Shown here: positions 1 through 14,000 of the stretch, piece by piece
Numbering within the stretch: the stretch's first letter is position 1
How the letters are laid out: each line of letters starts with the position of its first letter
Assembly (NCBI GenBank): GCA_016169945.1
Contig: JADLSH010000281.1
Coordinates: 310,001-374,000 of the forward strand
Length of the DNA: 64,000 nt
Direction: 5' to 3'
Source of the DNA: Trachythela sp. YZ-2020
Taxonomy: Eukaryota > Cnidaria > Anthozoa > Malacalcyonacea > Clavulariidae
The notes under the pieces: generated by a model
What the model was told of the DNA's origin: nothing
Seen by the model: the letters and a program-made list of their open reading frames with translations, nothing else
The model's database searches: none
Translations under genes and position numbers: made by a program

Positions 1-239
1 AGGAGCCCAGATTTGAGAACAATATGATAAATTCGATCTAATTAGTGTCAAATATAATAGTTTGAATCTACCTGAAAAATACAATAGGAACTTCGTGGAA
101 CTTCCCCGCGAGTTTTAGTTTCAAGGAGAGTTTTTTGCAACTGATTGAAAGACAAGTTTAAGAAAGAAAAGTTTGATATAGAAAATATGTTATTTTCTTA
201 TATGTACTGTTGATTGTTATGAAAATTGTTTTAGACTAG

Positions 240-813
240 CTGTTGTCTGTCCGCTTAAAGGACATTGGCAACAAAAATTTTTATTGTCTCATTTGAAAGA
301 ACGTCTAAAATTATCTAAAAAATCTTGTTACAAATTTTTCGTAACAAGCTTAACTCTTGAAATATTTTGACTGAAAGCAATGAGCTGTCCGCCATCTTGA
401 ATTAATTCTTAACCTCATTAACTATCGTTTTAATGACGTCAGGAGTGGGGTTAGCCTTATAAAATTACTTTTAAGTTACTGAGTAACAATCAAAAGTTGT
501 TTAAAACGTTTTTATTCAATTCTAAATTTGAAATAGCAACCAAAACTCGAGTTTCGGGCTCATATTGATCACTGGCTGTCACGATAAAAAACTAGCGTGA
601 CCCCACTTGTGACGTAACATGCATATCCTCAATAATCCAAGATGGTGGACAGCTCATTGCTTTCAGTCAAAATATTTCAAGAACCAAGCAAGATATGTAA
701 AATCAGTAACAACATTTTACAAAGTAGTATTTTATTAAAGAAATGATTGGGACCTGAGATATGTGTCCGCTTGAGAGAGGTGCCCGTTAATAGAGGTTCG
801 ACTGTACTACTGT
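240..813. mobile_element. pogo/Tigger-like DNA transposon remnant with internal foldback
   Basis: The right end reads AGAGGTTCGACTGTA after GTGTCCGCTTGAG, a terminus style known from pogo/Tigger elements. Near 248 there is a related GTCCGCTTAAAGG. Inside, 359-405 and 632-679 are inverted copies of about 46 bp containing GAAAGCAATGAGCTGTCC. No transposase is seen. Family assignment is tentative. Confidence 0.4.
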
Positions 814-1094
814 AGTGAGTTCGAGATAGCCGTGAAGGAATAGAATAAGGCAATAAATCATACCATTAAACAGTCAGTATATGAAAAAAAAATCCATCCT
901 GTATGGCCTCAGTAATTGCGTGGTTGAAATCTTAGAAAGCAACGCAGCCCGCATGGCCTCATTAGCCATTGACGGAAAATCACTAAGAGGCTGGCTCTGC
1001 GGTATATAAGCAGGACGTACATCTTGATAACTGGGATCATATGAACAGGCTTTTATAAGTGTTCTTGGAGAAAAGAGAATTTTTTTATTACAAG
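814..1094. other. intronic/upstream sequence, nothing recognised
   Basis: No coding match, RNA gene or repeat structure could be identified here. It lies upstream of the first SETDB1 exon seen and is probably intron. Confidence 0.4.
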
Positions 1095-1150
1095 CCCAGA
1101 TCGATAGCCCAACCCCTTAAAACCGCCTGGGGTTGGGCTATCGATCTGGG
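1095..1150. repeat. perfect 22-bp inverted repeat (hairpin)
   Basis: Arms at 1095-1116 and 1129-1150 are exact reverse complements (starting CCCAGATCGATAGCCC) around a 12-nt spacer. The flanks TATTACAAG and TTGCAATAATA extend the symmetry imperfectly, so this is probably a tiny foldback MITE. Confidence 0.75.
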
Positions 1151-1380
1151 GTTGCAATAATAAGATATATAGCAAAGATATATGCCCTTTGGACTCTAGA
1201 ATATGTACATAATTACGCGCGAATTTTTACACTGAAATGGCGACCAAAAAGCAAGTGTTCAAATAAAGGCGAATTCTAACCCAACTGTTTAGATCTTTTT
1301 TAAAATTTGACTAGTATGATCATTTCTTAATCTTAACCAAGATTTGTGTATATAACACAGTTTTAAAAGCCTTTGAAAAC

Positions 1381-1613
1381 GGGGCTTCGGTGGCGCAGTC
1401 GTCAGAGCAAGCGCCTTTGACCTCTGAGTCTTGAGTTCGATTCTCACTGAGGACTTTACTCATCACACTCATGTAAAAAGAGTAAGTGCTCTGCCGAAAG
1501 TCGTGGGTTTCTCCGGGCACTCCGGTTTCCTCCCACAGGGAAAGTTGACTGGGTGGGTTTGGATATACAGATTAGGAAAGTAATATCACAATTGTTGTAA
1601 AAATAAATAATGT
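1381..1613 (+). mobile_element. tRNA-derived SINE, truncated copy
   Basis: It starts GGGGCTTCGGTGGCGCAG, has a box A-like TGGCGCAGTCGT and a box B-like GAGTTCGATTC. A conserved body follows (GTCGTGGGTTTCTCCGG, CCGGTTTCCTCCCAC) and then an A/T-rich tail. The same head and body recur at 54747. The body resembles the central domains shared by metazoan SINE superfamilies, but I cannot name the family. It is not a tRNA gene, because the head lacks a clean cloverleaf and is followed by the SINE body. Confidence 0.7.
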
Positions 1614-1902
1614 AGGCTAAGTACATAACATAGGTAAGCGAGATGCTTGATGTAATCGGTATAATGTATCATGTATCATGTAACAAAAACGCTGACGTCA
1701 GCAATAATGTATTAAACTCCGTATAACTCAAGGAGAAATAATTGCATCGACTCAACACTCGTAATAACAATCTAGGAAACATGTGAGACAATCAGCTTTG
1801 TAGCTTTAGTAGTTTAGATTTTAGAATTTTGTCACATGATAGTGAAAACGACCCGTACTTGAGATATTTCAATATATAACTTACATCCTATCAATGTTAC
1901 AG

Positions 1903-2049
1903 CTCTTTATGGGAATTTAAATATCTGGTACGCTGGTATTGTTGCTGAGATGGCTTGTCCAGGAAACAAAAGTCGATTGTTAGTATTCTTTGATGATGGC
2001 TTTGCTCAATATTTATCCACAAAGAAACTTCATAAAGTTCATCACAAAG
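1903..2049 (+). CDS. SETDB1: SETDB1 exon 1 (of those visible): Tudor domain
   Basis: Acceptor ...TGTTACAG, donor GTAAGG. The exon starts with two bases completing a split codon and ends one base into the next. It encodes LYGNLNIWYAGIVAE and RLLVFFDDGFAQYLS, which align with the Tudor segment of animal SETDB1 (WLYAGIVAE, FFDDGYA in human). The phase requires at least one upstream coding exon, not found in 1-1900. Confidence 0.93.
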
Positions 2050-5000
2050 GTAAGGTGTAAATTCCCGGCCAAACACGGATGAGAGTTGGCAAGCGAGAGT
2101 TTGCATGAGAGTTTCATCAACAATCTTGTCCCGGTCAAACGAGAACAAGAGTTGCATGACTGGATGTCGCGTTCGGTTATGCAAACGAGAGTTTGGGTTT
2201 TTGTCGAGGGTCAGAGGTCGAGGGTGGAAGGTCGAGGTCGAGGGTGGAATGTCGAGATCGAGGGTCGTAAGTCGAAGTCGAGGGTCGAAAGTCGAGGTCG
2301 AAAAATTGATTTCATTGGTACTGTTTAATTTGAGTAGAATGCTGAATGGTGTAAAAGCTTTTAAAAATTGTACTTTTGTCAATTTACAGGACTTTTCGTA
2401 AATATTAACACGAAATATTGATTAGTAAGTTAAATTGATGATAAGGCCGCGATCATAACTATTTTTGAACAATTTTCATAACTATTTTCATAACTATCTT
2501 TAGTTATGATCACGGCCTTGTCAATTTAACAACAATTATATAATCTAAATTTAGTATCATTAATTTAACTTACTAATCAATATTTCGTGTTAATTTTACG
2601 AAAAGAAGTTCTGTAAATTGACAAAAGTATAGTTTTTAAAAGTTTTTACACCATTCAGCATTTTACTCAAATTCAACAGTACCAATGAAATCAATTTTTC
2701 GACCTCAACTTTCGACCCTCGAGCTCGACTTTCGACCCTCGACCTCGACATTCGACCCTCGACCTCGACATTCCACCCTCGACCCTCGACCTCTGACTCT
2801 CGACCCTCGACAAAACCCAAACTCTGCAAACGAGAGAAAACTCTCATCAACTCGACAGTGTGACCTGATTTTTCAAGCGGTCATTACTAAACCTTTTGTT
2901 AAATTTTACTAAATCGAGAAATTTGCCAAATTCCCCCCTCCCCCGGTTTGATAAGAAACCCATGGTAACATTGTAACAATACTTTAAAATTATGAATAAG
3001 TATCAGTTTATGCAGGCACGATGCACTTTTCGTAGTGACGTCATGGCTCCGACAAAGTTACTATAGCCTGAAAACCCAGCTAATTTCCTATCCATGTTTG
3101 AAATTAGCGGGTTATCCAGGCCAGAGAGTTTCATTCATCGTTCGCTGCAGGTTGTTAGCATCTCTATTACATAAGAGAACATTCAAAAACGAAATTTTAT
3201 CAAAATTAGTGAATCATTAAAATCTTTAAAAGTGTACCAAAATTTTACTAAAAAATATTCATTACTAAAATATTTCCAAAATTGACTAAATTTTACCAAA
3301 AGTAAAATATTTTCCAAATCTGGTCAACTTGCATCAACTCTCGTCAAAATTTGACCCAGCTCAAAATTGATGAGAGTGCATGAGAGTTGATGAGAGTTGG
3401 CCAAACGCGAGCGAGAGTTGCCACTCTCATTAACTCTCATCAACTCTCATCTTCGTTTGGCCGTGGCTTAAAACCTATAGGGAAGAAAAGTGACGCGGAA
3501 GAATATAACTACGCTACGCGGAAGAATATATTTATCAATTCTGTTGGAAACGGGTCTTCGCAACACACAATCACAAATATTTAATATACAAAAAACAAAT
3601 TACAAAATATAAATAGTCAATATAGCTTTTCAGTTCACGCAACGCTTCTCGATAATGTCAATAACAACCTGTTCGCGAGCTTTTTGTCCCCGGAATTATG
3701 TTACCGGGGCAACCGTTCCAGGGGGTATGTTCCCCTGTATTACGTAATTTACTTCACTCTCCCCCTATTTGACTCGCAACGAGACAAATATAAAACTAAT
3801 AAATTACGAGTTGATCATAAACAATTAGTAAAATTACATAGGTGATTATTAAGCCGCTTTTATCGTAAATATTCAATTAAAATATTTTTGAAATGTGCAT
3901 TTTTTATTTTTTTCCAAATAATCACCTATGTAATTTTACTAAAACAATTATTCGCCTCAGGCTCGGTTAATATTGGCGAATAAAAACCTCGACTTCGTCT
4001 TGGTTTTTATTCACCGATATTCACCTCACCTTCGGCGAATAATTGTTAATTAACCAATACGGTTACCCGATAACGCAATGTAAATTTATCTTTAGTTCAT
4101 CATTGTTCTATCTAGTCCAATTCGTCTAGTTCGTTTTGAGCAATGTTCGCTATACGTTCACGAGCTTCAATAGCTGCGGCTCTTGATGGTCTTCCAGAGT
4201 AATTTTGCTGACTCACGTTTGTTCCAATATCTTCAGTTGGTTTCCTATCGCACGATAATTCCATTGGGAATAAATGCTGTATTGCACGTTCGATATACGA
4301 CTTTCCAGCTCTCAAACGCGCTCCTCTGATCACTCCGTCTCTATACCGACAATGAATGAGTCGATTATCCCAATCCTCCACTTTCCTCTGTTGCGTTCGT
4401 CGCCTTTAATTATAACTACGTCTCCTCGCTTCGCCGACCTCTGCTTTGTCTTGTGCTTTAGCTTGTGTCTTTCGCGTAATGACTTGAGGTATTCGTTCGT
4501 CCATCTGGACCAAATGGCATCTTTATATCTTCTCAAGTACCTTGCGAAGGTCGATATTTTCAACTCCGGTGGCTTCTTCCTCTGGGATTTGGTTTGGCTG
4601 CCTAAACAACATTGAATTTGGAGTTTATATTTGCATCTGGACATCGTCCTCCACATACGATAGTTCGATTGTTGACTGTGGTTTCAACATCCAGTAGAAC
4701 TTCTTCTAACTCTTTCCAACGTAGGTTTCCTTGACCGATCGATTTATAGAGTGCTTGTTTCATCACGCCAACTAGCCGTTCAAACTGACTGCCCCACCAA
4801 GGGGCGCGGCTCACGTTAAACTTCCAATAGAAGTGAGAATGTTGGTATAGTATAGTCACGCTGAACGATATCCCTGGAGAACAATTGTTCACTAAACAAG
4901 GATATCGTAGACTTTAATTCAGCGTCGGCCACGGACATATAGAACAAATTGAGGGTTGCTTCGCGTGTGCCTAAAAGATATAAACAAAATCTCGACGTTT

Positions 5001-8000
5001 CGAGCTGAAGTTCCTCTGTCTACTAATTTCTCCTGACGAAGGGCTTTAGCTCGAAACGTCGAGATTTTGTTTATATCTTTTAGGCACACGCGAAGCAACC
5101 CTCAATTTGTTCACTAAACAGTTCGGGAGAAACACTTCTATTATTGCTGCAGACCGTAATTGGAATATGTTATTTAAAGAGGCGTTTTACATTCAGATCT
5201 TGGTGCCTTCCTTAAACACTGGCCTCTCGGGAACTTTACCTCTTTAAATAGATTTTCTGCCATATAGTTCTGTAATTAACATCTATAAGTATAATACCGT
5301 GTGGATACCTCTGTATATGCTTTATACGTCTGATGATAGTTTTGTGACAAAACCGAAATATGGCACATATTATTTCAATCTATTTACATTTGGCGGTTCT
5401 CGTATTAGGTTACTTATCAACTGAAAGAGAATATTTTTAGTAGCTATAAATCAATGGAAAATACAAACCCATGCAATTCGGCTGGTGCAGTCATCTATGC
5501 CGTTTTCACTTATATCTTGCGAAATACTGAGAGTTATAAACAATAACGAGGAGTATTTTGGTGTATAGTTTGTCGTTTTAGCATGTCTAGAAATCGAGTT
5601 ATTGAGGAAAGTTGGTTTACGTAGCAATGTCAGTCATGTTGAATTTCATCTCTGGTTTGAATCAGTGGTTTGAATTTGCCACCCAAATGGCGGAGGCCGC
5701 ACAATTATCGTACCAATATTTTTGAATTGTTAATATATTTCTAATTAGTAAATTATAAACTGAATGTTCAAAAATTTTATTGCTGCCGAGCGTTAGCGAG
5801 GCAGCACCCTATTCTTGAGTAAGGAATTTACATCATACGATTAACATACTGCAGGAGTTTATGATGGCAATCCAATTACTATCAAATACTTTATTCGGCC
5901 AGAGTTCCGTATTTCGTTTTTCAATTCCGTATTCTTATTTTAAAAATTAAGACGCTCTAAGGGGCGTTAAGACGCTCTAAGGAGCGTTAAGTCGCTCTAG
6001 GGAGCGTTAAGTCACTCTCAGGAGCGTTAAGTCACTCTCAGGAGCGTTTAGTCGCTCTAAGGAGCGTTAAGTCGCTCTATGGGGCGTTAAGTCGCTCTAA
6101 GGGGCGTTAAGTCGCTCTAAGGGGCGTTAAGTCGCTCTAAGGGGCGTTAAGTCGCTCTAAGGAGCGTTAAGTCGCTCTAAGGTGCGTTAAGTCGCTCTAA
6201 GGGGCGTTAAGTCGCTCTAAGGAGCGTTAAGTCGCTCTAAGGAGCGTTAAGTCGTTCTAAGGAGCGTTAAGTCGCTGCGACTATGGAAATATATATAGGC
6301 AACTGTAGATTTCATATATGCCAGATTATATGCTTACGTGTTTGGTCGACATAAGGGACCGTTCATTATTTATACCCTAGGGTGGGGTGGGACATTCTTG
6401 ATCATATATATATATATATATAAAGATCTGGGCCTGGTTGTATAAAAAAGTAGTTAAAGTTAACTATAGTTAGTGTGAAAGTTAACCAATCACAATCGGG
6501 GATTTTGGAGTTAACTACAATTTAACTGCGAAATGGGTAGTTAAAAAGTAGTTAAGAGTTTTATACAACCGCCCCTGATGTATCACTGTTTGAAAACTTT
6601 GTGAAGTTTTGTGAACTAGTTTCACTAAATGTAGTTATTGTTTTTCCTTTAAATTTTACACGATCTAAAACTTTCATTTTTTCAAAAAATATCCGATTCA
6701 ATTCGGTTGATCAAGCAGGTTATGTAAACCTATTTTGGGTTTAGTTATGTTCTGGATGTTGGATATCAAAACCTGCATTTATTGGCACTAACTAGTTTCT
6801 CATGGAAATGTGGTCCTCAAAATCAGATTGACGTGTTGAGAGTTTTAATACATCAATATTTTAATGTTTTTATTCTAAAATTGTATACCTGGCTGTACTG
6901 TGCATTAGAGGTGTGCATCGGATCGAATTGGACAGTTCGAATCCGACAATTGATTGATGATTAAAATCCGAATCCAATTTGAATCCGAGTCCAATTCGAT
7001 CCGACACTAAAACAACATACCGATCTGAAAAAATCCGAATCGAAAAAATATATACGGTTTCCTTTTACCAAATCTATTTCTCGCGCGAGCATAATAATAT
7101 GTTCGCGTATACTAGGGGTCGCATAATGGTAAAAGGTCGAGGGTGAGGGTAAAAGGTCGAGGGTAATGGTAAAAGGTCGAGGGTAATGGTAAAAGGTCGA
7201 GGGTAATGGTAAAAGGTCGAGGGTAATGGTAAAAGGTCGAGGGTGAGGGTAAAAGGTCGAGGGTAATGGTAAAAGGTCGAGGGTGAGGGTAAAAGGTCGA
7301 GGGTGAGGGTAAAAGGTCGAGGGTGAGGGTAAAAGGTCGAGGGTAATGGTAAAAGGTCGAGGGTAATGGTAAAAGGTCGAGGGTGAGGGTAAAAGGTCGA
7401 GGGTAATGGTAAAAGGTCGAGGATGAGGGTAAAAGGTCGAGGATGAGGGTGAAAGGGCGAGGGTAAAAGGGCGAGAGTAAAAGGTCGAGGGTAAAAGGTC
7501 GAGGGTAATGGTAAAAGGTCGAGGGTGAGGGTAAAAGGTCGAGGGTGAGGGTAAAAGGTCGAGGGTGAGGGTAAAATGTCGAGGGTGAGGGTAAAAGGTC
7601 GAGGGTAAAAAAATCACAAAAATATTGCTACAAATCGTAATTATACTCCCTGTTATTTTAAGCTATTTCTGCAGCAATTGATACGTACAGAAGAGGTGTG
7701 CCATTAGAGGTGTGCATCGGATCGAATTGGACAGTTCGAATCCGACAATTGATTGATGATTAAAATCCGAATCCAATTTGAATCCGAGTCCAATTCGATC
7801 CGACACTAAAACAACATACCGATCTGAAAAAATCCGAATCGAAAAAATATATACGGTTTCCTTTTACTTAATTTTCTTAACGAAACTTTTATAAATCTAT
7901 TTCTCGCGCGAGCATAATAATATGTTCGCGTATACTAGGGGTCGCATACTCGCATTGAAAAATGCTTTGCATTGAAATAGGAACTAGATAGATGTTTTAA

Positions 8001-11000
8001 TAATAACTACATTGCAGCCAGAAGGCTGAATTGCGTAGAATTTACAATCAATTATACTAAAATTATATACTATTTACAATATTTAAAAAAATTGTGGATA
8101 AAAACTACTCTACTAAAAGCTATGCAAGATGAAGGAATAAAAGTGTTTTGAATCTATTTTTGTAGTGAAACGCTTCACAGAAATGCATGTTCGTCAATCG
8201 AAATCCGATTGGATCCGACTGCCATACAGTTTTCCTAGTCCGATCCGACTGATGGGACAAGTTTTCTAATCCGATCCGAATATTTATTTACCCTCCGAAT
8301 CCGAACGAAATCCGATCGGATCGGATTTGCACACCTCTACTCCCCATACAACCTCGTTTTAAAGCACGTGGACACGAGGATAACAGGAAAATCAAAAAGC
8401 GATACTGGCCAGTTGTTGTACTCTAAGGACTTCTCCAATACATATTATCATCTTATCGCAGCGCATGTTCAGAAAAAGAATCCCTTATTCAATGGTCGTG
8501 TGTATATGTCTTCCACTTTGTATTTATCACTAGATCAGGTCAGCACCGTCTGCTTGGTTCACGTGGGTTAAATGTTATTTCCAGTGAAGCAGTTCAGTCT
8601 ATGTTGTTGTCCAATCCTTGTCAGTTCTATGTTCTTGTTCTATTCACATTAGTTTTCAAATAAAATAAAAAATCATAAAATTGACTGCGTTGCAATTCAA
8701 TTTATTATTAAAAGTTTAAAACACGATTAGACACTTCCTGATTTTATAAGCTATTGTTTCGGCTAGTGTCTATAAATCTATAATATAGGAGCGTTTTAGA
8801 TATAAACGCCCGCTATTTCTCAGCTAAAATAATTGATTTCGAAATAAAACGAATCTTGACCTTAATCTCGACCCAATCTGGGCATGTCATATATAAGCAG
8901 AGGCCAATTTCCCCCTGATGTAGTAACTCACATGTGGACTTTGTTGGCGTTTTAGTTCTCAGCAAGGCATGTTTGGCCATATATATATTGAGGGGGGTAA
9001 TGGGGTATTTTCGTGGTTCGTATCGAGATAATTTTATAACTCGTTCTTCTTTTCGTGAGCTTGTTATTAAACGTGTTTCGATCCTTCCATAAATGGCGTG
9101 CATCGTGTCTTTGGTTTATTCAATATTCGTTTTCCGTTTTCAACAAAATTTGACAGAATTAGATAACGTAAGATCATGAAAACCGTAAAGAATACGAGAA
9201 GCGGCCGTATTGTGAGACGTAAAAGACTTTTAGATAGGATGGCTGCAGGTTATAGACTATACAAAGAATTTTTCCCTCTTGCTTCGGCACTTCCTTCTTT
9301 TATTTTTCGTGCTTCAGGATTATTGAATATTATTTTTCATGCTTCAGGATTAGTACCCTCCCCCCCCCATTACTCCCTCTATATTATTGTAGACGAACCA
9401 ATGACAACTTCAACCAAAGATAAAAAATATATATATTTCTGTCATCACCGGCTATACCTGCACGGTATATTGAAAGACTTCCTGTTTTGTAAGCCATGAA
9501 AGCCTGGTCAATGTGAAGGCGGTTTTTATGCATTGGCCATCGAATATGATCGAATAATGCAGAATTAGCTTAAAATATTTGTAGTAAGATTTTTGACCCT
9601 CGACTTTTTACCATCGACAATTAGACAAACTTCTTAGTGTCTGTTCTTGCTTTGTTGTCATTGACCGTTGTACATTAAATTGTACACAATTTGTGATATT
9701 CTACTTTTCATTTCCATGACAATGAAGTAGTTTCTAAGTATTTTATTGTTATCTTTTCAGAATGTGCAAATCAATGTATATTACTGACCTTATATATGCT
9801 TGTGTAAACTCAATATTATTTTAATGAACCGTGCTAAAATTCATGGAATGCAAATTGAAGAGATTAACCATGCATATATAACTTATAGCAATATCATATC
9901 TCAGTTTTAGGATGTTGCCAATCAATGGCTTTGTCTTCACCACACGAAGAATAACGCAAAGTACCAAATTTGTGTGCAGACTTTGCGAGATTTTTTAAAA
10001 TACATTTGGGGGAGTTCAAAGTATAAACGGGTATAGGCTGGTATATATAGTCAGCTTCAATCTTTGACAGAAACTATACACAAAGCTACAGATTATAGAA
10101 ATATGATATAAATGCATGCACTTATGTCTAAGGAACATAAATCTTGTGATTGCGTGGGTGTGCGTGGGATAGATTTCTGGTGTGATGCTTTAATATTTCT
10201 CTTCGTTTAATTGTATATCTACATGAGCTTTATTTCGGTTCAATATACTCCTTCAGGTATTAAATATGGTTTAATTAAAATGTCTTTTGTTTACGTTTGC
10301 TATTTTTAGTTCACTTGACATAAAAGTTAAAACTGACATTTTAAACTCAAATTGTTTTAGGGCGGGTCGCGTAATTTTGAAAACGGGTGTAATGTTTTAT
10401 ATCATCCGAATTAACGGCGCGTTGAGTGAAAAATACTTCTCTTTAGTTTTTAAAATATCCTTAATTCTCAGAAATTTAAATATTCCTAAAATCAATTAAT
10501 AATAAGTATATTTGATTTTGATGTAACTGTACGAGTTTTTACAAATCTGACAGCCAATATTTTATTTAGGTGAAAATGTTTGGGAGGATGTGATTGAAGA
10601 TTCACGTGATTTTATTCAAGAGTACTTGGAAGATTATCCTTCGGTACGTGTAGCTTTGTATAGACCTTTTCACGGTTTCTCTAAATTACTATTTAGGCAA
10701 AGAAATGAAAATCCAACGCTACAGCTGAAAAGAGGACATCAAAATTAGTAAATTAGCAAAGTTTGGTGGTCAATTATTATAAAATAAGGCCACTTAAAAA
10801 AATATTTGGTGATCGTCCCCGCCCGCCCATAAAAAAGAGCCCGCTCATTATATATTTTTCTTTTTTATTTAAGAAGAACAACGTTTCTCTACATTAAGAT
10901 ATTTAAATTTTCGTGATTTTCCAATATAATGGAGCGTCACTGATTTGTACAGTCAGGACCATTTGGACATATTGTCCCACGTTTAAATACGCAGGAATTA

Positions 11001-14000
11001 AGCAGAGTCTTTATCGTCATCCTTTAACATTTAACATTTAAGCGTACTAACGTTAACAGAGATTAAGATTTTTATTCAAGCTTAAAGAAGAACCGTAATG
11101 CATTCTAGATAAGCTAGTAAGTAAATTGTGAATGGCATGAAAAGTCGTACCTTATCCTAGCTTTGCATTTGGTTATGATTAGCGATTTCAAAATCGTTTT
11201 TTTTCGTTTTCATTTTGGAATAAGGTTATTTAAAATATCGATTGTTTATTTTATCTCAAATATTTGATTTCCCAACTTCATCATGCATGCACCTGAAATA
11301 AAACATTCATCGAGCAGTCGCTCGTATTTAATAAACACCATAATTGGAAAGGAAAATAGAGGAGCTTTTATTATAATATATATCTAATATAAGAACGTTT
11401 TTGATTGGCTGAAAATCGTGCTCAATAACTCGATTGAGCATGCTAAAAAAGCGCGGGAATTTAAAAGCATGAGAAATTAAACTTGAAATTAAATAAAGCT
11501 AAACCATGAAAAAATTCTTAAATGGAATACAGGTTTGAGTGCTTAATTCTAATTTCAGAAATCGATATTTATACCGAACTGTGGGTGTTAGGGGGGCATT
11601 TTATACTCAATATTTTCAGACCCTGAAGGATGGTCTTGCCGGGATTTGTTGACTGCTTAACCACGCAACTGAGTATTCGTTTTACGTCGCATTTAAGCCA
11701 ACTACGTTAGGGCTTATCGTTTCTTCTTCTTGTTTTCAGCGACCTATGTTGCATGTAAGAGTTGGACAATGGATTCGGACTGAATGGAAGGGTCAATGGT
11801 AATTAGAATCTTAATTTCCTATTTTAGTTCAATGTCTCTACATGCTTGTAGCCACTTTTCATATTTGAACCAGTGGCGTAACTACTATCATGGGTTCAGA
11901 CCGGGAGAACCCAGGGCCCCCCAATCCAAATAGGGTCCCCCGGGCAGCCAAGGTCAGACTGTAGAGCAAAAACAAATTGACAGGGAAGACTCTGAGAAAC
12001 GAAAAATGCATGAACGCAACAACAAAATATATATTCTTTCTTGATATATTAAAATGTCGTTTTCTGACCGTCAGAATTCTGTAAAATCTTCCCCCAAAGT
12101 CCAGGAAATGGCATTTCAGAGATTCTAGATTTAAAATTTTCCGGAGGGGGCATACTCTGGACCCCTAGAATGCTCGTGCCTTCGGCGCGAGCTTGTGCCT
12201 TCGGCACTCGTGCTAGGGGGGCCCTTCAAAACTTTTGAACCGGGGCCCCCCCTGATATAACGTTACGCCACTGATTTGAACTTAGTATACTATACATTAC
12301 CGTAAATACTCCTGGGGGCGGTTGTATCAAGGTCGGATAGCACTATCCACCGGATAGCGAATTTTTCGACTGTTGTAAAAATGCTCCAAAAGCTATAAAA
12401 CTACGAATGTAGACCCCACAATTAATAAAAAGAAACTTTAACTTATAAATGCGAAGGTTTTATCTAGATTATGCAAATCAACGGACAATTTTAGGAAGGT
12501 TGGAAGATTCGCTATCCGGTGGATAGTGCTATCCGGCGTTGATACAACCGACCCCTGGACGTTTATTAAATTCTCGTACTTTATGAGGAGGTGTTTATTA
12601 TAGATTATTCGAGAGGAGCGTTTTTATTCTTACATAACTAACATAAGTCGAACGTGTGATGCCAGTGTAGGTGGCATCTATGCAATAGGGAATTTTAGAT
12701 TTGACGACGGCTACGAGAACGATTACGACTACGAGATTTTTCCGTTAAATATCTGCTAATACAAACTCAAAGTTGTGCTCGCTTTGGCTCAACTGTTGTT
12801 ATAAAGATGTGCTGTGCCAAAGAGAGGATGATAACAAGTTTGTATTAGCAGATATTTAACGGAAAAATCTCGTAGTCGTAGTCGTTCTCGTAGCCCTCGT
12901 CAAATCTAAAGTTCGCTAATAAGCGATTCGTTATTCTTACATATGACCGGTTTACACTTCTCAAACAACACTATCCAGCAGTTTGCAGAATTAAAAAAAG
13001 ACAAAACTTTTCAACTTTCATAGCTCTATAACACTCCATTATACTTATGCTCCAACACTAATAATTTAACAAGTGTTTACACGAATATATGTTTAGTTGA
13101 ATCTCGCTTCTGTAGAAAGGGGGCGGTTATTTGATAATGGGCGGTGTACTAAGAGAGACTTACAGTGTGTAAATCTGGTTTGACCTAGGGCTTTTATTGC
13201 CGAGACTATGTTTATTTGCTCCAAAACAATGTCTGAATGTAATGCTTTTGAAACATCAGCATATATATATCAGGGATTATTCTAAGCTGGATTTGCTACC
13301 ACTTCGTGGAGTTGTAAAAATATTTCTGGAGTTGTAAATGGAAATTACTGGAGTTGTTAGTTTATATTTGCAATTTGAACAAAAGATCAAATTAAACTGT
13401 ATATACATAGTTTTATTCAACACGATAATTGAAGGAATTCACATAGCACATCATAAACCTTGGCAGCTGTAGCTAGGACAATTTTCCGAAACACATATGA
13501 AAATAAATAACCAAAATTGGAATTGGAAAAATTGGCTGCAGAGGTGACTTGCCTTCCAGTAATTTGGAGACCTGATGTGGAAATTCAGCCACTAGGTTAC
13601 TTAATTAAATGAGAAGATAAATAACAACTGATTGTAATACAGCTAGGTTCAGTGCATGGTCTCACCCAAGATGTATATAAAGGCACGACTCGGTCCTTGA
13701 GGATAATGATGGTATATATGTTGTGTTATAGAAGGTTTAGGTGGATGGATATTTCGAGTGAAATATTATATACAATATTTTAGACCTGAACGGGAACGGT
13801 TGCGAAAAATGCAACTCTAAGTCCTCCGACAGGAATTGAATCTGCGGCCCTGCGATTCCGGTGCAGCGCTCTGACCACTGAGCTACAGAGTCCAGTTACC
13901 AAGCGTTAACCACATTGGCGCTGGACCTGTCCAGACTTTAATAAGAGCGCAGGTTACAATGCTGTAAACATACGATACTATTTCAGTAAATGTGCCCAAT

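Noticed and set aside
1381..1452. tRNA gene candidate
   Set aside because: Box A and B are present but the cloverleaf is poor, and the same head with the same SINE body recurs at 54747.
3470..4108. LTR of the BEL/Pao remnant
   Set aside because: No matching second LTR is in the window, and part of this interval is a separate MITE (3822-4048).
6961..7617. 218-codon minus-strand frame rich in Pro, Phe, Tyr and His
   Set aside because: Pure translation of the 20-bp minisatellite.
9176..9499. TRSGRIVRR-containing frame as an LTR retrotransposon polyprotein tail
   Set aside because: Only a few residues resemble such tails and the remainder is Phe/Ser-rich intron sequence; no LTR or other domain nearby.
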